From Lachnospiraceae bacterium (GTDB taxonomy: Bacteria > Bacillota > Clostridia > Lachnospirales > Lachnospiraceae), in the NCBI GenBank assembly GCA_015057025.1, contig SVFD01000004.1:1-64000 (forward strand): a stretch of DNA of 64,000 bases. The letters run 5' to 3'. The position numbers were made by a program, and so were the translations under genes. This document shows, piece by piece, positions 1-8,351 of the stretch. How positions within the stretch are numbered: the stretch's first letter is position 1; every line of letters begins with the position of its first letter. The notes under the pieces are model-generated. The model made no database searches. It was not told the DNA's origin and was given only the letters and a program-made list of their open reading frames with translations.

Positions 1-98
1 CCTTTTTGCATTGATTTCAACACGTTTTTCTCCGGTATAGGGTCACCAGGATATACTTCACAACTAAAAACTTCTTGAGAAATATCATAGACTTTCAT
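1..98 (-). CDS. Cyclase-family protein, N-terminal fragment cut by window edge
   Basis: Only about the first 32 codons are visible; the rest lies left of the window. The reading frame opens with ATG at 98 behind a good AGGAG site and reads MKVYDISQEV followed by a YPGDP-type motif. That opening matches the start of the cyclase/kynurenine formamidase-like family (PF04199), metal-dependent hydrolases whose N-terminus carries D-I-(S/T) and G-D-P near the first strand. The gene lies 53 bp after the small gene at 152-526 on the same strand, so it is probably the last or near-last gene of the aromatic operon. Substrate cannot be told from this fragment; a link to aromatic metabolism is only suggested by position. 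Confidence 0.6.
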   Translation of the reverse strand, partial: MKVYDISQEVFSCEVYPGDPIPEKNVLKSMQK

Positions 99-151
99 CG
101 CATATTCTCCTCGCCAAATTCAAATTTGTCTTTGTAAACAAAACTTGACTT

Positions 152-526
152 CTATTCCGGCTTCTGCAACTCAAAAATATCATTATCTATCAATTTGACA
201 TTTCCCCTAAAATACGCCATCAATGCGTACTCAATTCTTTCCAAGTAATCAACATAGTTCTCCGGAAAATTCTCTAAAGTGAAATCATCATTCGGATCAA
301 AGTGAAAAACAATATACTTCAATAGTCTTTGATAATTTTGCGTGATTTGTTCTGCTATTTCCATTGACCGTTCTTCAACACATAAAGTCAATGCAGTTAT
401 GCTTTCATAAAACTCCCAAAATGCTTCCTCAGAAAAGTAATTCTTTTCATGAAGAAAAAACATAAAACTGTTATTTTCTATTTTGTAATTATCAAGCATT
501 ATTTGTTTCGCAATTTCAGTTTTCAT
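152..526 (-). CDS. Hypothetical protein, 124 aa, translationally linked to aroA
   Basis: I do not recognise this family. The 124-residue product is acidic, has no signal peptide or membrane segment, and is rich in aromatic residues and glutamate (for example FWEFYESI and a YxxLLKYIVFHF stretch), as expected of a small soluble helical protein. Its ATG lies inside the end of aroA: the two frames overlap by 11 bases (516-526), and an AAAGG sequence within the aroA tail is the only ribosome binding site. This implies translational coupling with aroA. The position in an aromatic biosynthesis operon suggests, without proof, co-expression with that pathway. It could also be a small immunity-like protein; nothing in the sequence decides this. 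Confidence 0.6.
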   Translation of the reverse strand: MKTEIAKQIMLDNYKIENNSFMFFLHEKNYFSEEAFWEFYESITALTLCVEERSMEIAEQITQNYQRLLKYIVFHFDPNDDFTLENFPENYVDYLERIEYALMAYFRGNVKLIDNDIFELQKPE

Positions 527-1796
527 ACATTAAAACCCTTTTATAATCCTCAAAGAATCCCGGATACGACTTATTTACCGCTTCTGCACCACGAATTGTC
601 ACAGGTGTCATTGCCCTTACCGCCGCTACTGCAGCTGACATTGCAATACGATGATCTCCTGCGCTGTCCACTTCACCGCCGGTATATTCTTTCACACCGT
701 CAATGTATAAGTTTACCTTTCCGTCTTCTTCTACGGCTCTTAAATCCGCACCAAGGGCCTGTAACAAAGCCTTGGTGGTTTCGATACGATCACTTTCCTT
801 AATACGAAGTCGCCCTGCATTTTCAAACACAGTAGTACCTTCTGCCAAGGCCGCTACCACGCACATAACCGGAACCAAATCGGGAATCTCGGATACTTCT
901 GCACGGATTGCTTTTAATTCTTTCTTTTTTACGGTAACCGCACTCTCTCCTATTGTAACTTCTGCACCAAATTTCTTCAATATATTTAGGATTTCCTTAT
1001 CGCCTTGAGGGGATGTGGCATCAATCTCCGTTACTGTCATCTCACCTGCTATAGCACCCATACACAAGAAAAACGCCGCATTGGACCAGTCTCCCTGGGC
1101 CTGCATTTTATCCGGCGCAACATACTTCTGATTTCCGGGAATGTGATAGCCGTTTTCAGTAGGCTCCACCCGAATGCCAAACATATTTAACACATCCAAA
1201 GTAATATCGATATATGCCTTGGATTCCAGTTCTGTAGTTAACATAATATCACTATCGCCTTGTAACATAGGCAAGGCATACATCAACCCCGTAATATACT
1301 GGGATGATATATTTCCGGGCAATTCGTAAGTCCCCGGCCTTAACTCTCCGCTCACTTCCAAAGGGATAAAATCGCTTGAAATCACAGCACCGTTTGCTCT
1401 CATACACTCGCACACCGGACCGAAAGGACGCTGAGGCAACTTGCCATGTCCCTCCATAGTGAATTGTTTACATAAAACTGACGCTACCGGTAAAAGAAAT
1501 CTCGCCGTCGAACCGCTTTCGTTAGGATTTAAGTGGGCATTTTCACGTTTTTTACCCGATAAAATTCCTGTAATAGGGTTTACATAAATAATCTTATTTT
1601 CTACTTTGATATCTGCGCCCATTGCGTTTAGACAATCAATGGTGGCCTTCATATCTTCCGATAAAATATTCGTTCTGACGGTAGATGCCTGTTCCGACAA
1701 CGCCGCCGCAATCAGCAGTCTATGTACATAAGACTTAGAGGATATGGCCTCTATTTCACTTATGCATTTTTTTGCAGGTGATAATGTAATATCCAT
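516..1796 (-). CDS. aroA: 3-phosphoshikimate 1-carboxyvinyltransferase (EPSP synthase)
   Basis: This enzyme joins phosphoenolpyruvate to shikimate 3-phosphate in the sixth step of the shikimate pathway, in the cytoplasm. The 426-residue length is normal for the family. Visible signatures are a SKSYVHRLLIAAAL N-terminal substrate loop, NESGSTARFLLP (the usual GNSGT-type PEP/S3P loop), RPFGPVCE, and the C-terminal RIKESDRIETT and DHRIAMSAAV motifs that bind phosphate and PEP. The start at 1796 has an AAAGG site at good spacing. It lies 12 bp downstream of aroB and overlaps the next gene by 11 bp, so it is an inner gene of the leader-peptide-controlled operon. Other shikimate genes (aroD, aroE, aroK, aroC) are not in this window. 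Confidence 0.96.
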   Translation of the reverse strand: MDITLSPAKKCISEIEAISSKSYVHRLLIAAALSEQASTVRTNILSEDMKATIDCLNAMGADIKVENKIIYVNPITGILSGKKRENAHLNPNESGSTARFLLPVASVLCKQFTMEGHGKLPQRPFGPVCECMRANGAVISSDFIPLEVSGELRPGTYELPGNISSQYITGLMYALPMLQGDSDIMLTTELESKAYIDITLDVLNMFGIRVEPTENGYHIPGNQKYVAPDKMQAQGDWSNAAFFLCMGAIAGEMTVTEIDATSPQGDKEILNILKKFGAEVTIGESAVTVKKKELKAIRAEVSEIPDLVPVMCVVAALAEGTTVFENAGRLRIKESDRIETTKALLQALGADLRAVEEDGKVNLYIDGVKEYTGGEVDSAGDHRIAMSAAVAAVRAMTPVTIRGAEAVNKSYPGFFEDYKRVLMYEN

Positions 1797-1808
1797 ATTA
1801 GTACCTTT

Positions 1809-2858
1809 CTAAACTCCACTGTTCACAATATACGCAATCCACTCATCCATGGTCATATCCTGAATAATGGAATTACCGATAGTCTCCGGCAACAATACGC
1901 TAATCTTCTTACCGGCACGCTTTTTATCGGAAATCGCCTGCTCTGCCAAATCCACAAGGGTATATTCGCAGGAAATGGGCAAATTATAATTCTGCAAAGT
2001 CGCAATTAAACGCTTGGACATAGTATCATCCAATCCGTTCGCCTTCTCATATGCCTTGGTTACCACTACCATACCAATGGCAACCGCACTACCGTGGGGC
2101 ACTTCGTAATTGCTTAATTTCTCAATGGAATGACCGACTGTGTGACCGAAATTAAGAAGCTTACGCACGCCGGTATCAAATTCATCTTCTCCTACGATAT
2201 CTGCCTTAATCTGCACGCATCTTTGTACCATGGCAGCAATATCGAATTCCTTCTTTTCAAACTGTTCAAATAACTCCAAATCACGAATCATACCGTATTT
2301 TACAGCCTCTGCCATACCATCCGAAAACACTTCCGCCGGTAAAGTCTTAAAAGTATCGGTATCGCATACAACTCTCAAAGGCTGATGGAAAGCTCCCACC
2401 AGGTTTTTGCCCTGGGGTAAATCCACTGCAGTCTTGCCGCCTACGGAAGAATCAATAGCCGCTAAAAGCGTTGTAGGACACTGTACATACTCTATTCCAC
2501 GTAAAAATACCGATGCCACAAAACCTGTTAAATCTCCGGTTACTCCACCGCCCAATGCCACCAAAAGGTCAGACTTGGAGATGCCGTTTTCGGCACAAAA
2601 GGAAAGTACCTTTTCGGCTGTACTCAAGTTCTTTGATTTCTCACCATTAGGAAATACGAAAGACAATACTTCAAATCCGCATTCCTTTAATTCGTTGACG
2701 CACTTATCTCCATACAATGAAAATACAATATCATCGCTGACTACAACTACTTTACAAGGCTTTTTTACCTTAGCAATCTCTTCGCCGTAGTGAAGTCCGC
2801 CACCGATGATGACTTCATATTCTTTTGTGCTGGTTGTTACTTTTACAATTTGCTCCAT
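1809..2858 (-). CDS. aroB: 3-dehydroquinate synthase
   Basis: Converts DAHP to 3-dehydroquinate, the second shikimate-pathway step, using NAD and a divalent metal. The 349 residues show the NAD-binding GGGVTGDLTGFVAS loop, the DSSVGGKTAVDLPQGKN substrate motif, the metal ligands in the AEAVKYG and NFGHTVGHSIE segments, and a C-terminal KKRAGKKI basic patch, all standard for AroB. The ATG at 2858 follows AAGGAAG. The gene sits 77 bp downstream of tyrA and 12 bp upstream of aroA. That gap to tyrA holds no convincing terminator, so read-through from the aroF promoter is expected. Confidence 0.96.
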   Translation of the reverse strand: MEQIVKVTTSTKEYEVIIGGGLHYGEEIAKVKKPCKVVVVSDDIVFSLYGDKCVNELKECGFEVLSFVFPNGEKSKNLSTAEKVLSFCAENGISKSDLLVALGGGVTGDLTGFVASVFLRGIEYVQCPTTLLAAIDSSVGGKTAVDLPQGKNLVGAFHQPLRVVCDTDTFKTLPAEVFSDGMAEAVKYGMIRDLELFEQFEKKEFDIAAMVQRCVQIKADIVGEDEFDTGVRKLLNFGHTVGHSIEKLSNYEVPHGSAVAIGMVVVTKAYEKANGLDDTMSKRLIATLQNYNLPISCEYTLVDLAEQAISDKKRAGKKISVLLPETIGNSIIQDMTMDEWIAYIVNSGV

Positions 2859-2935
2859 AATTATCTTCCTTGTTATGTAAACTTATATCTTGCATTGCTC
2901 GCGTTATCACGCAATACTTTTTAGTTTTTTCAATA

Positions 2936-3814
2936 TTATGTTAACTTTTCGAATGTAGCCTTATACTCTTCTTCCCTGCGATTATCATTCTCCTTACAGA
3001 TACGCCCCTCAGCAAGCATTTTATGTAGACCATTGTAATCCTCTGCCGCAAGCACATCCCTGTAATCCTGAACATTCTTAATGAAGACATCCAACTCTGC
3101 CAACAAATGCTCACGATTCTCTGCAAACAGCTCCGTCCACATATCTTCATTTAAGTATGCAACCCTGGTCAAATCCTTAAAACTTCCTGCCGAAAAACCA
3201 TATCTTTTTTCACAGGTAGGACTCTTAATATATGCACTGGATACCAAATGAGCCATCTGGGATGTATAGGCAATCACTGCATCATGCTCTGCAGCTGTGG
3301 TAACCCTAATCTTGCCAAAGCCAAGTTTAAGAAAGAATTCCTTTGTTTCCTCAAACAATGCTTCATCCGTATTATGATCCTTACACAAAATCATAGTCGC
3401 GTTATTAAACAACCCAAAGAACGAATACTGATATCCTGACTTCTCAATACCGGCCATCGGATGTCCACCGATGAAATGTACGCCGTTTTCCTCGCAGAAA
3501 TCCGAAAGTTCTTCACATATGCTTCCTTTGATTCCGGTGCTGTCCACCAAAACCGCGCCCTTCTTCATAAAAGAAATATTTTCTTTTACATACTCAATAT
3601 TTCTTCGCGCATACAAATTTAAAATCAGCAAATCGCATTCTTTTAAAGTATCTGCATTTAACTCGCCATGGATAACATCCTCGGCAATTGCCTGTTCCAC
3701 AATATTTTTACTTCTGTTGCAGGCATAAATTTTACAGGTAGTGGTTTCACGAACCGTTTTAGCCATGGACCCTCCGATAAGGCCCAGGCCAACAATTCCT
3801 ACTGTTTTTATCAT
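2936..3814 (-). CDS. tyrA: Prephenate dehydrogenase
   Basis: Oxidatively decarboxylates prephenate to 4-hydroxyphenylpyruvate for tyrosine synthesis. The 292-residue protein has an N-terminal Rossmann fold (VGLGLIGGSMAK, residues about 7-18), a GGHPMAG substrate motif near the middle and the HDAVIAYTSQMAHLVSSA helix typical of monofunctional TyrA. There is no fused chorismate mutase and no obvious C-terminal ACT domain. It overlaps aroF by four bases (ATGA), so translation of the two is coupled. Placing tyrA directly after the DAHP synthase fits an operon controlled by Tyr/Phe codons in the leader. Confidence 0.93.
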   Translation of the reverse strand: MIKTVGIVGLGLIGGSMAKTVRETTTCKIYACNRSKNIVEQAIAEDVIHGELNADTLKECDLLILNLYARRNIEYVKENISFMKKGAVLVDSTGIKGSICEELSDFCEENGVHFIGGHPMAGIEKSGYQYSFFGLFNNATMILCKDHNTDEALFEETKEFFLKLGFGKIRVTTAAEHDAVIAYTSQMAHLVSSAYIKSPTCEKRYGFSAGSFKDLTRVAYLNEDMWTELFAENREHLLAELDVFIKNVQDYRDVLAAEDYNGLHKMLAEGRICKENDNRREEEYKATFEKLT

Positions 3815-4818
3815 AATTTCATAATGTCCTCTCTAATCATCTGAACACCGCGATTAATTTCTTCGAATGCTGCCGGTGTAATGGACTGCTGACCATCGCA
3901 CCATGCCTTGGCAGGGTCATTGTGTACTTCAATAATCAAACCGTCAGCTCCGGCTGCCGTAGAAGCATAGCACATTGATTTCACATATTTAGAATAACCC
4001 GTAGAATGTGAAGGGTCAATGACAATCGGTAAATGTGTCTTTTCTTTCAAAACAGGTACTGCGGAAATATCAAGGGTATTTCTGGTTGCGGTTTCAAAGG
4101 TTCTGATACCTCTTTCGCAAAGAATAACGTCTTCGTTGCCGCCCGCCATAATGTATTCCGCACTCATCAACAATTCCTGGATTGTGCTGGATAAACCTCT
4201 CTTTAAAAGAATGGGTTTCTTGGTATGGCCAAGTTCTTTTAACAACTGGAAGTTCTGCATATTTCTTGCACCAACCTGAATTACGTCTACCTCTTCGAAT
4301 AAATCAAGCTGGGATAAATCCATAATTTCGGTAACAATGGGAAGTCCTGTTTCTTTCTTTGCTTCTAATAAAAGCTTGATACCATCGCCACCCAAGCCCT
4401 GGAATGCATAAGGTGAAGTACGAGGCTTGAATGCACCGCCGCGAAGCATAGTTGCTCCTGCCGCTTTTACTGCCTTTGCAATGCCGATAATCTGCTCTTC
4501 TGTCTCAACGGAACAGGGACCTGCAATCATTGCAAAATGTCCGGCACCGATTTTGGTATTTTCAACAGTGATTTCCGTATCCAAAGGATGGAACTTACGG
4601 TTTGCAGCTTTATACGGCTCCTGAATACGCTTAACGGTATCAACAATTTCCATAGCGGATACCAAATCGATATCTACTTTAGAAGTATCACCTACAAGAC
4701 CTAAAATAGTGGAATGGATACCCTGTGTTTTATGGATATCAAGACCTTTGTCTTCTAACCATTTCTTTAACTGTTCATACTGTTCGGGATTGGGGTTTGA
4801 TTTTAATACGATAATCAT
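3811..4818 (-). CDS. aroF: 3-deoxy-7-phosphoheptulonate synthase, type I beta
   Basis: Condenses phosphoenolpyruvate and erythrose 4-phosphate, the committed step of aromatic biosynthesis. I set the start at the ATG at 4818 (MIIVLKSN) because GGAG stands just upstream; an upstream in-frame start would add 11 residues that run into the attenuator. The 335-residue protein has an N-terminal ferredoxin-like domain (about 1-70), which in related type I beta enzymes mediates feedback inhibition, then the barrel with AGPCSVET, RGGAFKPRTSPYAFQG, KRGLSSTIQE and IDPSHSTG motifs for substrate and metal. It is the first structural gene after the leader attenuator, and overlaps tyrA by four bases. Symbol is by role; aroG or aroA(G) are also used for this type. 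Confidence 0.95.
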   Translation of the reverse strand: MIIVLKSNPNPEQYEQLKKWLEDKGLDIHKTQGIHSTILGLVGDTSKVDIDLVSAMEIVDTVKRIQEPYKAANRKFHPLDTEITVENTKIGAGHFAMIAGPCSVETEEQIIGIAKAVKAAGATMLRGGAFKPRTSPYAFQGLGGDGIKLLLEAKKETGLPIVTEIMDLSQLDLFEEVDVIQVGARNMQNFQLLKELGHTKKPILLKRGLSSTIQELLMSAEYIMAGGNEDVILCERGIRTFETATRNTLDISAVPVLKEKTHLPIVIDPSHSTGYSKYVKSMCYASTAAGADGLIIEVHNDPAKAWCDGQQSITPAAFEEINRGVQMIREDIMKL

Positions 4819-4856
4819 TTTTGTGTTCTCCTTTTCATCTTTTCTTTCCAATCATA

Positions 4857-4891
4857 CAAAAAACCGGCATTTCTCTGCGAAACACCGGTTT
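4857..4891 (-). terminator. Attenuator terminator upstream of aroF
   Basis: Read on the minus strand, a 13-bp stem begins AAACCGG and closes on CCGGTTT, with two G-U pairs inside and a five-base loop, and runs directly into a T tract (4857-4863). It lies between the leader peptide stop and aroF, 38 bp before the aroF start, so it can only act as a conditional terminator. Its 3' arm and loop contain CAGAGAAA (4870-4877), which can pair instead with the upstream antiterminator segment at 4928-4937. Confidence 0.88.
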
Positions 4892-4915
4892 ACCTTACTT
4901 TTTATAAAAACCTTG

Positions 4916-5002
4916 TTAGTTGCACGACAGAGAAACCTTATTAAATTGCTTAATAAAGTAAAAGTAAAAGTATGTAAAAAAGAAATTTACAAATCTACTC
5001 AT
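4916..5002 (-). CDS. Phe/Tyr-rich leader peptide of the aro operon, 28 aa
   Basis: A short frame opens with ATG at 5002, six bases after GGAGA within a GAAGGAGA site, and ends with TAA at 4916. Eleven of 28 residues are aromatic (8 Phe, 3 Tyr), ten of them between residues 4 and 16 with the core FFFTYFYFYF. This is how ribosome-stalling leader peptides of aromatic operons look. The last codons (KVSLSC) cover the antiterminator segment, so a ribosome that reaches the stop masks it and the terminator forms; a ribosome stalled in the Phe/Tyr run leaves it free. The peptide itself probably has no other function. It is too short for routine gene calling. Confidence 0.88.
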   Translation of the reverse strand: MSRFVNFFFTYFYFYFIKQFNKVSLSCN

Positions 5003-5010
5003 TTTCTGTC
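4926..5010 (-). promoter_or_regulatory. Competing leader-RNA pairings (antiterminator and protector)
   Basis: The RNA segment GGUUUCUCUG (4937-4928) is exactly complementary over eight bases to CAGAGAAA in the terminator (4877-4870), which would form an antiterminator. The same segment, extended to CUGUC, can pair with GACAGA at 5010-5005, beside the leader ribosome binding site, forming a protector stem that favours termination when the leader is not translated. Together with the terminator this gives the 1:2, 2:3, 3:4 set of alternative stems known from proteobacterial trp, phe and his operons. Pairings are seen in the sequence; the switching is inferred. Confidence 0.75.
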
Positions 5011-5033
5011 TCCTTCAAGATTTATTCGTGTTC

Positions 5034-5061
5034 ATTATAGCACTATCATTTCGAATGTCAA
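5034..5061 (-). promoter_or_regulatory. Consensus promoter of the aro operon
   Basis: TTGACA (5056-5061) and TATAAT (5034-5039) are separated by 16 bases, giving a near-perfect housekeeping sigma promoter. Transcription would begin near 5027, about 25 bases before the leader-peptide start codon. No other promoter of this quality lies closer to aroF. Confidence 0.85.
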
Positions 5062-5122
5062 TAGTTTTTTCTTTATTTTTTTATCACTGCAATCCAATAA
5101 AGCATCTATAAACCTACTGCTT

Positions 5123-6859
5123 TTAAATTCGCTCTCCGGCCTGAATAACAATTTCCAGCATATAGCACTGCAAAACCGCAAAATAACCTATAGCATATCC
5201 GCCAAACAGATACTTTAAAACCTTCTTTCCCCGCACATTTTCAAACTTTCCATGCGTCCACAACCATTTCATTCCGGCAAGCATCCAAGGTATTCCAAGA
5301 TAAATTACCGGCAGAATATATCGCGCATGCATGGTATGTACAAAAGGATATTGCACATTAAAGTACAGGTAAAAAACAAGGTAACTGAACACCAAAACCG
5401 CCCATGCTATTTTATGATGCATATTTATCTTGCCTTTCCATAAACCGATAAAACCGAATATAATCATTAATACTGCAAAAAGAATTGTAAACACATATAA
5501 AATACTGCCCCAAAACAATGTTACATCCGTACTCATCATTTCTGCACTGTGGGTAAAGGTCAATGTTTTTAGGGTACTGATAATAATATTATGGTCTACA
5601 TTTTCACTGGTATTAAAAAGTTCTATGTACAGGTGGTTCAATTGATTTCTGGTGTCAAATAAACGTTCCCATATGCTGTATTCCGGAATATACTGTATGG
5701 AATCCGTACTGGGTTCATTTACGTATAAAAAAGGCATTCCAAAGCGGATTACGTTTCTTATATTCCACCAAAGGCCTAACGGCAGGGATATTGCCCCATA
5801 AAGCAGATATTCCACTATCCTTTTTCCTCTGCTTCCTCTATCTTTTAAAAGACGCATTATAAAAATTGCAGCTATTGCCGGTGCTACCAGAGCTCCGGAA
5901 GATTTACTCATTACCAAAAGACCTGTAATCACCGCATCAATAATCAAAACAGGTAATTTAGGATTTTCATACCATTTTAATGCATAATAAAATGCCATCA
6001 CTGTTAACAACACTAATAAAACATCATTGTTGACCGCACCGGATAAATATGTTGTGTAAGGAATACAAGATAAAAACAATACAGCCCAGATTCTCTTTTC
6101 TGCCTCAAATCCCATCAATTTCATGATTTTATCCAGATAAATCGTCGTAAGCGTTACACACAATACCGAAAAAAACTGAATATTTTCTGAGGTTTTAAGG
6201 ATAGGCACACCCAAAACCGAGCTTATTTTAATCCAATATCCGCTAAGCAGATAATAAAGGGGCGGTTGCGAAAATTCCCACATGGTTCTCGGGTCAACAT
6301 CAGGCAATGTACCATATGCCCATACGTGCCATATATATCCAAGATGACCGCCGCCGTTGGTAAACTGAATGGTATCATTTTGTCTTGCAAGATTAGCAAT
6401 CCCCGTAAACTGTGCATATAGCAAATGAAACAAAAACGCTATAAAAATTAAAATGGATATTGTCTGTTCCGCGGTTATTTTATTTTGGTTATATGCTTTA
6501 AATAAAAAGAAAAAAACAATTAATATTCCCAAAAACAAAAGTACGGTAAACGGCCATTGCACTTTGTTATCTACAAAGAAACAATTAATCATTTCACCAA
6601 CAACTACAAACAGACACTGCATAACAAAAACGCCAATCATAATAACCGGCACCATAACCGATGGCTTCTTCTCTTTTTTAATCATACAGCGTTCATAAAT
6701 ATAATATCCGATTACACCACATATTCCTTCCACTGCCATGAAAACAGTGTATGCTCCATAAGAAGGAATTACCTGTAAGAAAGCAAAACATGCCAGCAGG
6801 GCAGCAAAGAAATATATAATTATCTGTTTATTTTGAATACTTATTTTAATATTCTTCAT
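5123..6859 (-). CDS. Polytopic membrane glycosyltransferase, GT39/ArnT-like
   Basis: The 578-residue protein has roughly a dozen hydrophobic segments and the layout of the PMT/ArnT-like family: an early large extracytoplasmic loop, then the FSQPPLYYLLSGYWIKI motif that recurs in dolichyl- or polyprenyl-phosphate-sugar transferases, then multiple membrane helices. Such enzymes transfer a sugar from a lipid-phosphate carrier to a surface acceptor on the outer face of the membrane. The acceptor and sugar cannot be inferred. It begins 20 bp after the EIIC-like gene and is probably cotranscribed with it. No clear terminator follows before the aro promoter. Confidence 0.7.
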   Translation of the reverse strand: MKNIKISIQNKQIIIYFFAALLACFAFLQVIPSYGAYTVFMAVEGICGVIGYYIYERCMIKKEKKPSVMVPVIMIGVFVMQCLFVVVGEMINCFFVDNKVQWPFTVLLFLGILIVFFFLFKAYNQNKITAEQTISILIFIAFLFHLLYAQFTGIANLARQNDTIQFTNGGGHLGYIWHVWAYGTLPDVDPRTMWEFSQPPLYYLLSGYWIKISSVLGVPILKTSENIQFFSVLCVTLTTIYLDKIMKLMGFEAEKRIWAVLFLSCIPYTTYLSGAVNNDVLLVLLTVMAFYYALKWYENPKLPVLIIDAVITGLLVMSKSSGALVAPAIAAIFIMRLLKDRGSRGKRIVEYLLYGAISLPLGLWWNIRNVIRFGMPFLYVNEPSTDSIQYIPEYSIWERLFDTRNQLNHLYIELFNTSENVDHNIIISTLKTLTFTHSAEMMSTDVTLFWGSILYVFTILFAVLMIIFGFIGLWKGKINMHHKIAWAVLVFSYLVFYLYFNVQYPFVHTMHARYILPVIYLGIPWMLAGMKWLWTHGKFENVRGKKVLKYLFGGYAIGYFAVLQCYMLEIVIQAGERI

Positions 6860-6879
6860 AAAGCTCTCCTACAGATACA

Positions 6880-7947
6880 TTATGATTCAAGTTTCATATC
6901 TCCCGGCTTTAACCACTTTAATCTGCGCATCAAAACTGCTACTCCCCAGGCAATTAGTCCCGGCAAAACAAAGCACAATAATATTACCTCAAGAATTGCC
7001 AATGCCGGATCCAAACCTGTTTCAACCATAACATGGTATGCATTAAGCGGGCCTACCAAACCTGCAGTTCCCATACCGGAGCCTACCGCATTATTTTGGA
7101 ATTTAAAAATCATAGTGGCTATCGGTCCCATGACTGCACTGGAAATAATCGCCGGAAGCCAAATTGTAGGTTTCTTTACAATATTACCCATCTGTAACAT
7201 ACTTGTTCCAAGTCCCTGCGCCAGTAAACCATTCCATTTATTATCCTGATAACTTGCAACCGCAAATCCCACCATATTGGCACAACATCCTACCGTTGCA
7301 GCACCTGCCGCAATACCGGATAAATTCAGTATCACACCCAAAGCTGCGGAACTGATAGGCAACGTCAATGCCATACCCATAAGCACTGAAACCACGATAC
7401 CCATAAGGAAGGGTGCCTGCTGGGTTCCAAATGCAATCAACTCGCCGATTTTATTCATAAACGCACTAATGGTAGGTCCCAAAAGAAGTCCTACTGTAGC
7501 GCCTGTCATAATACATACAAAAGGAGTTAAAATAATATCCAACTTGGTCTTGCCTGATATTAATCGTCCTATATATATTCCGCTTACTGCCGCAAGAAAA
7601 GCTCCCAATGGCTCCCCGGGTCCGCTAAAATGCACCACACCATCTGCCAATACACTTCCTGACAGTATCTGGGATGCAAACGCTCCTGTCATACCGGTCA
7701 CTACCGCAGATAATGTGACCAAAGGACTCGCTTTAAACTTCACTGCAACACCGCAACCGATACCTGCACCGGTCAACGCAGTTGCAACTTTACCAATCAA
7801 CAAAATATAACCGCCAAATTGCCCCGGAATCCATGAACCGATTTGTACAATAATGGTGCCTATAATTAAAGTTGCAAAAAGCCCCTGCGCCATTCCTGTT
7901 AAACCATCGATAAAAAATTCTTTTAGGAATTCACCTATTTTTTTCAT
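6880..7947 (-). CDS. PTS-type EIIC-like membrane transporter (PF13303 family)
   Basis: A 355-residue, very hydrophobic protein with eight to ten predicted helices rich in Gly, Ala and Ser. Motifs such as GMAQGLFATLIIGTI, an internal FSGPGEPLGAFLA stretch and a GPLNAYHVM segment fit the PTS_EIIC_2 family, whose members are lone IIC-like proteins of uncertain substrate. No EIIA or EIIB domain is fused or encoded nearby, so phosphorylation-coupled transport is not shown. The start at 7947 has a modest AAGGTGA site. It lies 20 bp before the GT39-like gene and is transcribed divergently from the cold shock gene. Confidence 0.8.
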   Translation of the reverse strand: MKKIGEFLKEFFIDGLTGMAQGLFATLIIGTIIVQIGSWIPGQFGGYILLIGKVATALTGAGIGCGVAVKFKASPLVTLSAVVTGMTGAFASQILSGSVLADGVVHFSGPGEPLGAFLAAVSGIYIGRLISGKTKLDIILTPFVCIMTGATVGLLLGPTISAFMNKIGELIAFGTQQAPFLMGIVVSVLMGMALTLPISSAALGVILNLSGIAAGAATVGCCANMVGFAVASYQDNKWNGLLAQGLGTSMLQMGNIVKKPTIWLPAIISSAVMGPIATMIFKFQNNAVGSGMGTAGLVGPLNAYHVMVETGLDPALAILEVILLCFVLPGLIAWGVAVLMRRLKWLKPGDMKLES

Positions 7948-8068
7948 ATTATCACCTTGTTCGGATTCTGAAATTATCCGGCCTTTCTTCTGTAAAAACA
8001 GTAGTTTTTTATCTTTTAAGAGCGTAACACAAGCCCCTCATTTTATCAAGAAAACCTTTCAATTTATC

Positions 8069-8097
8069 TTTACATTTTACTATGGTTGTGCTATTCT
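8069..8097 (+). promoter_or_regulatory. Promoter of the cold shock gene
   Basis: TTTACA (8069-8074) and TATTCT (8092-8097) stand 17 bases apart. The predicted start near 8104 gives a 5' leader of about 47 bases ending in GGAGG. The leader is shorter than the long structured leaders of E. coli cspA. Confidence 0.55.
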
Positions 8098-8150
8098 ATG
8101 TGTGTTGTAAAATATTTACAACAGTTATATTTTTTTTGGAGGTATCTACA

Positions 8151-8351
8151 ATGAACAAAGGTACAGTTAAGTGGTTTAACAACCAGAAGGGTTACGGCTT
8201 CATTTCTGACGAATCAGGAAATGACGTATTCGTACACTACTCAGGACTCAACATGGAAGGCTTCAAGACATTGGAAGAAGGCGCTGCTGTTGAATTTGAA
8301 GTAGTTAACGGCGAAAAAGGACCTCAGGCAGTAAACGTAACCAAGTTATAA
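8151..8351 (+). CDS. Cold shock protein, CspA family
   Basis: A 66-residue single cold-shock domain that binds single-stranded RNA and DNA and acts as an RNA chaperone. It has the [10 protein letters not shown] start, the RNP1-like KGYGFI motif and the RNP2-like VFVHYS motif, and ends in the usual [10 protein letters not shown] chose the ATG at 8151 because GGAGG precedes it by seven bases and it gives the standard length; the longer open frame from 8082 adds a hydrophobic stretch with no ribosome site. It is monocistronic, with its own promoter and a terminator at 8460-8488. The paralogue (CspA, CspB, CspC or CspD) cannot be named from sequence alone. Confidence 0.96.
   Translation: MNKGTVKWFNNQKGYGFISDESGNDVFVHYSGLNMEGFKTLEEGAAVEFEVVNGEKGPQAVNVTKL

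Noticed and set aside
8082-8150. Longer start for the cold shock gene
   Set aside because: The extra 23 residues are hydrophobic and lack a ribosome site, while GGAGG stands at correct spacing before 8151.
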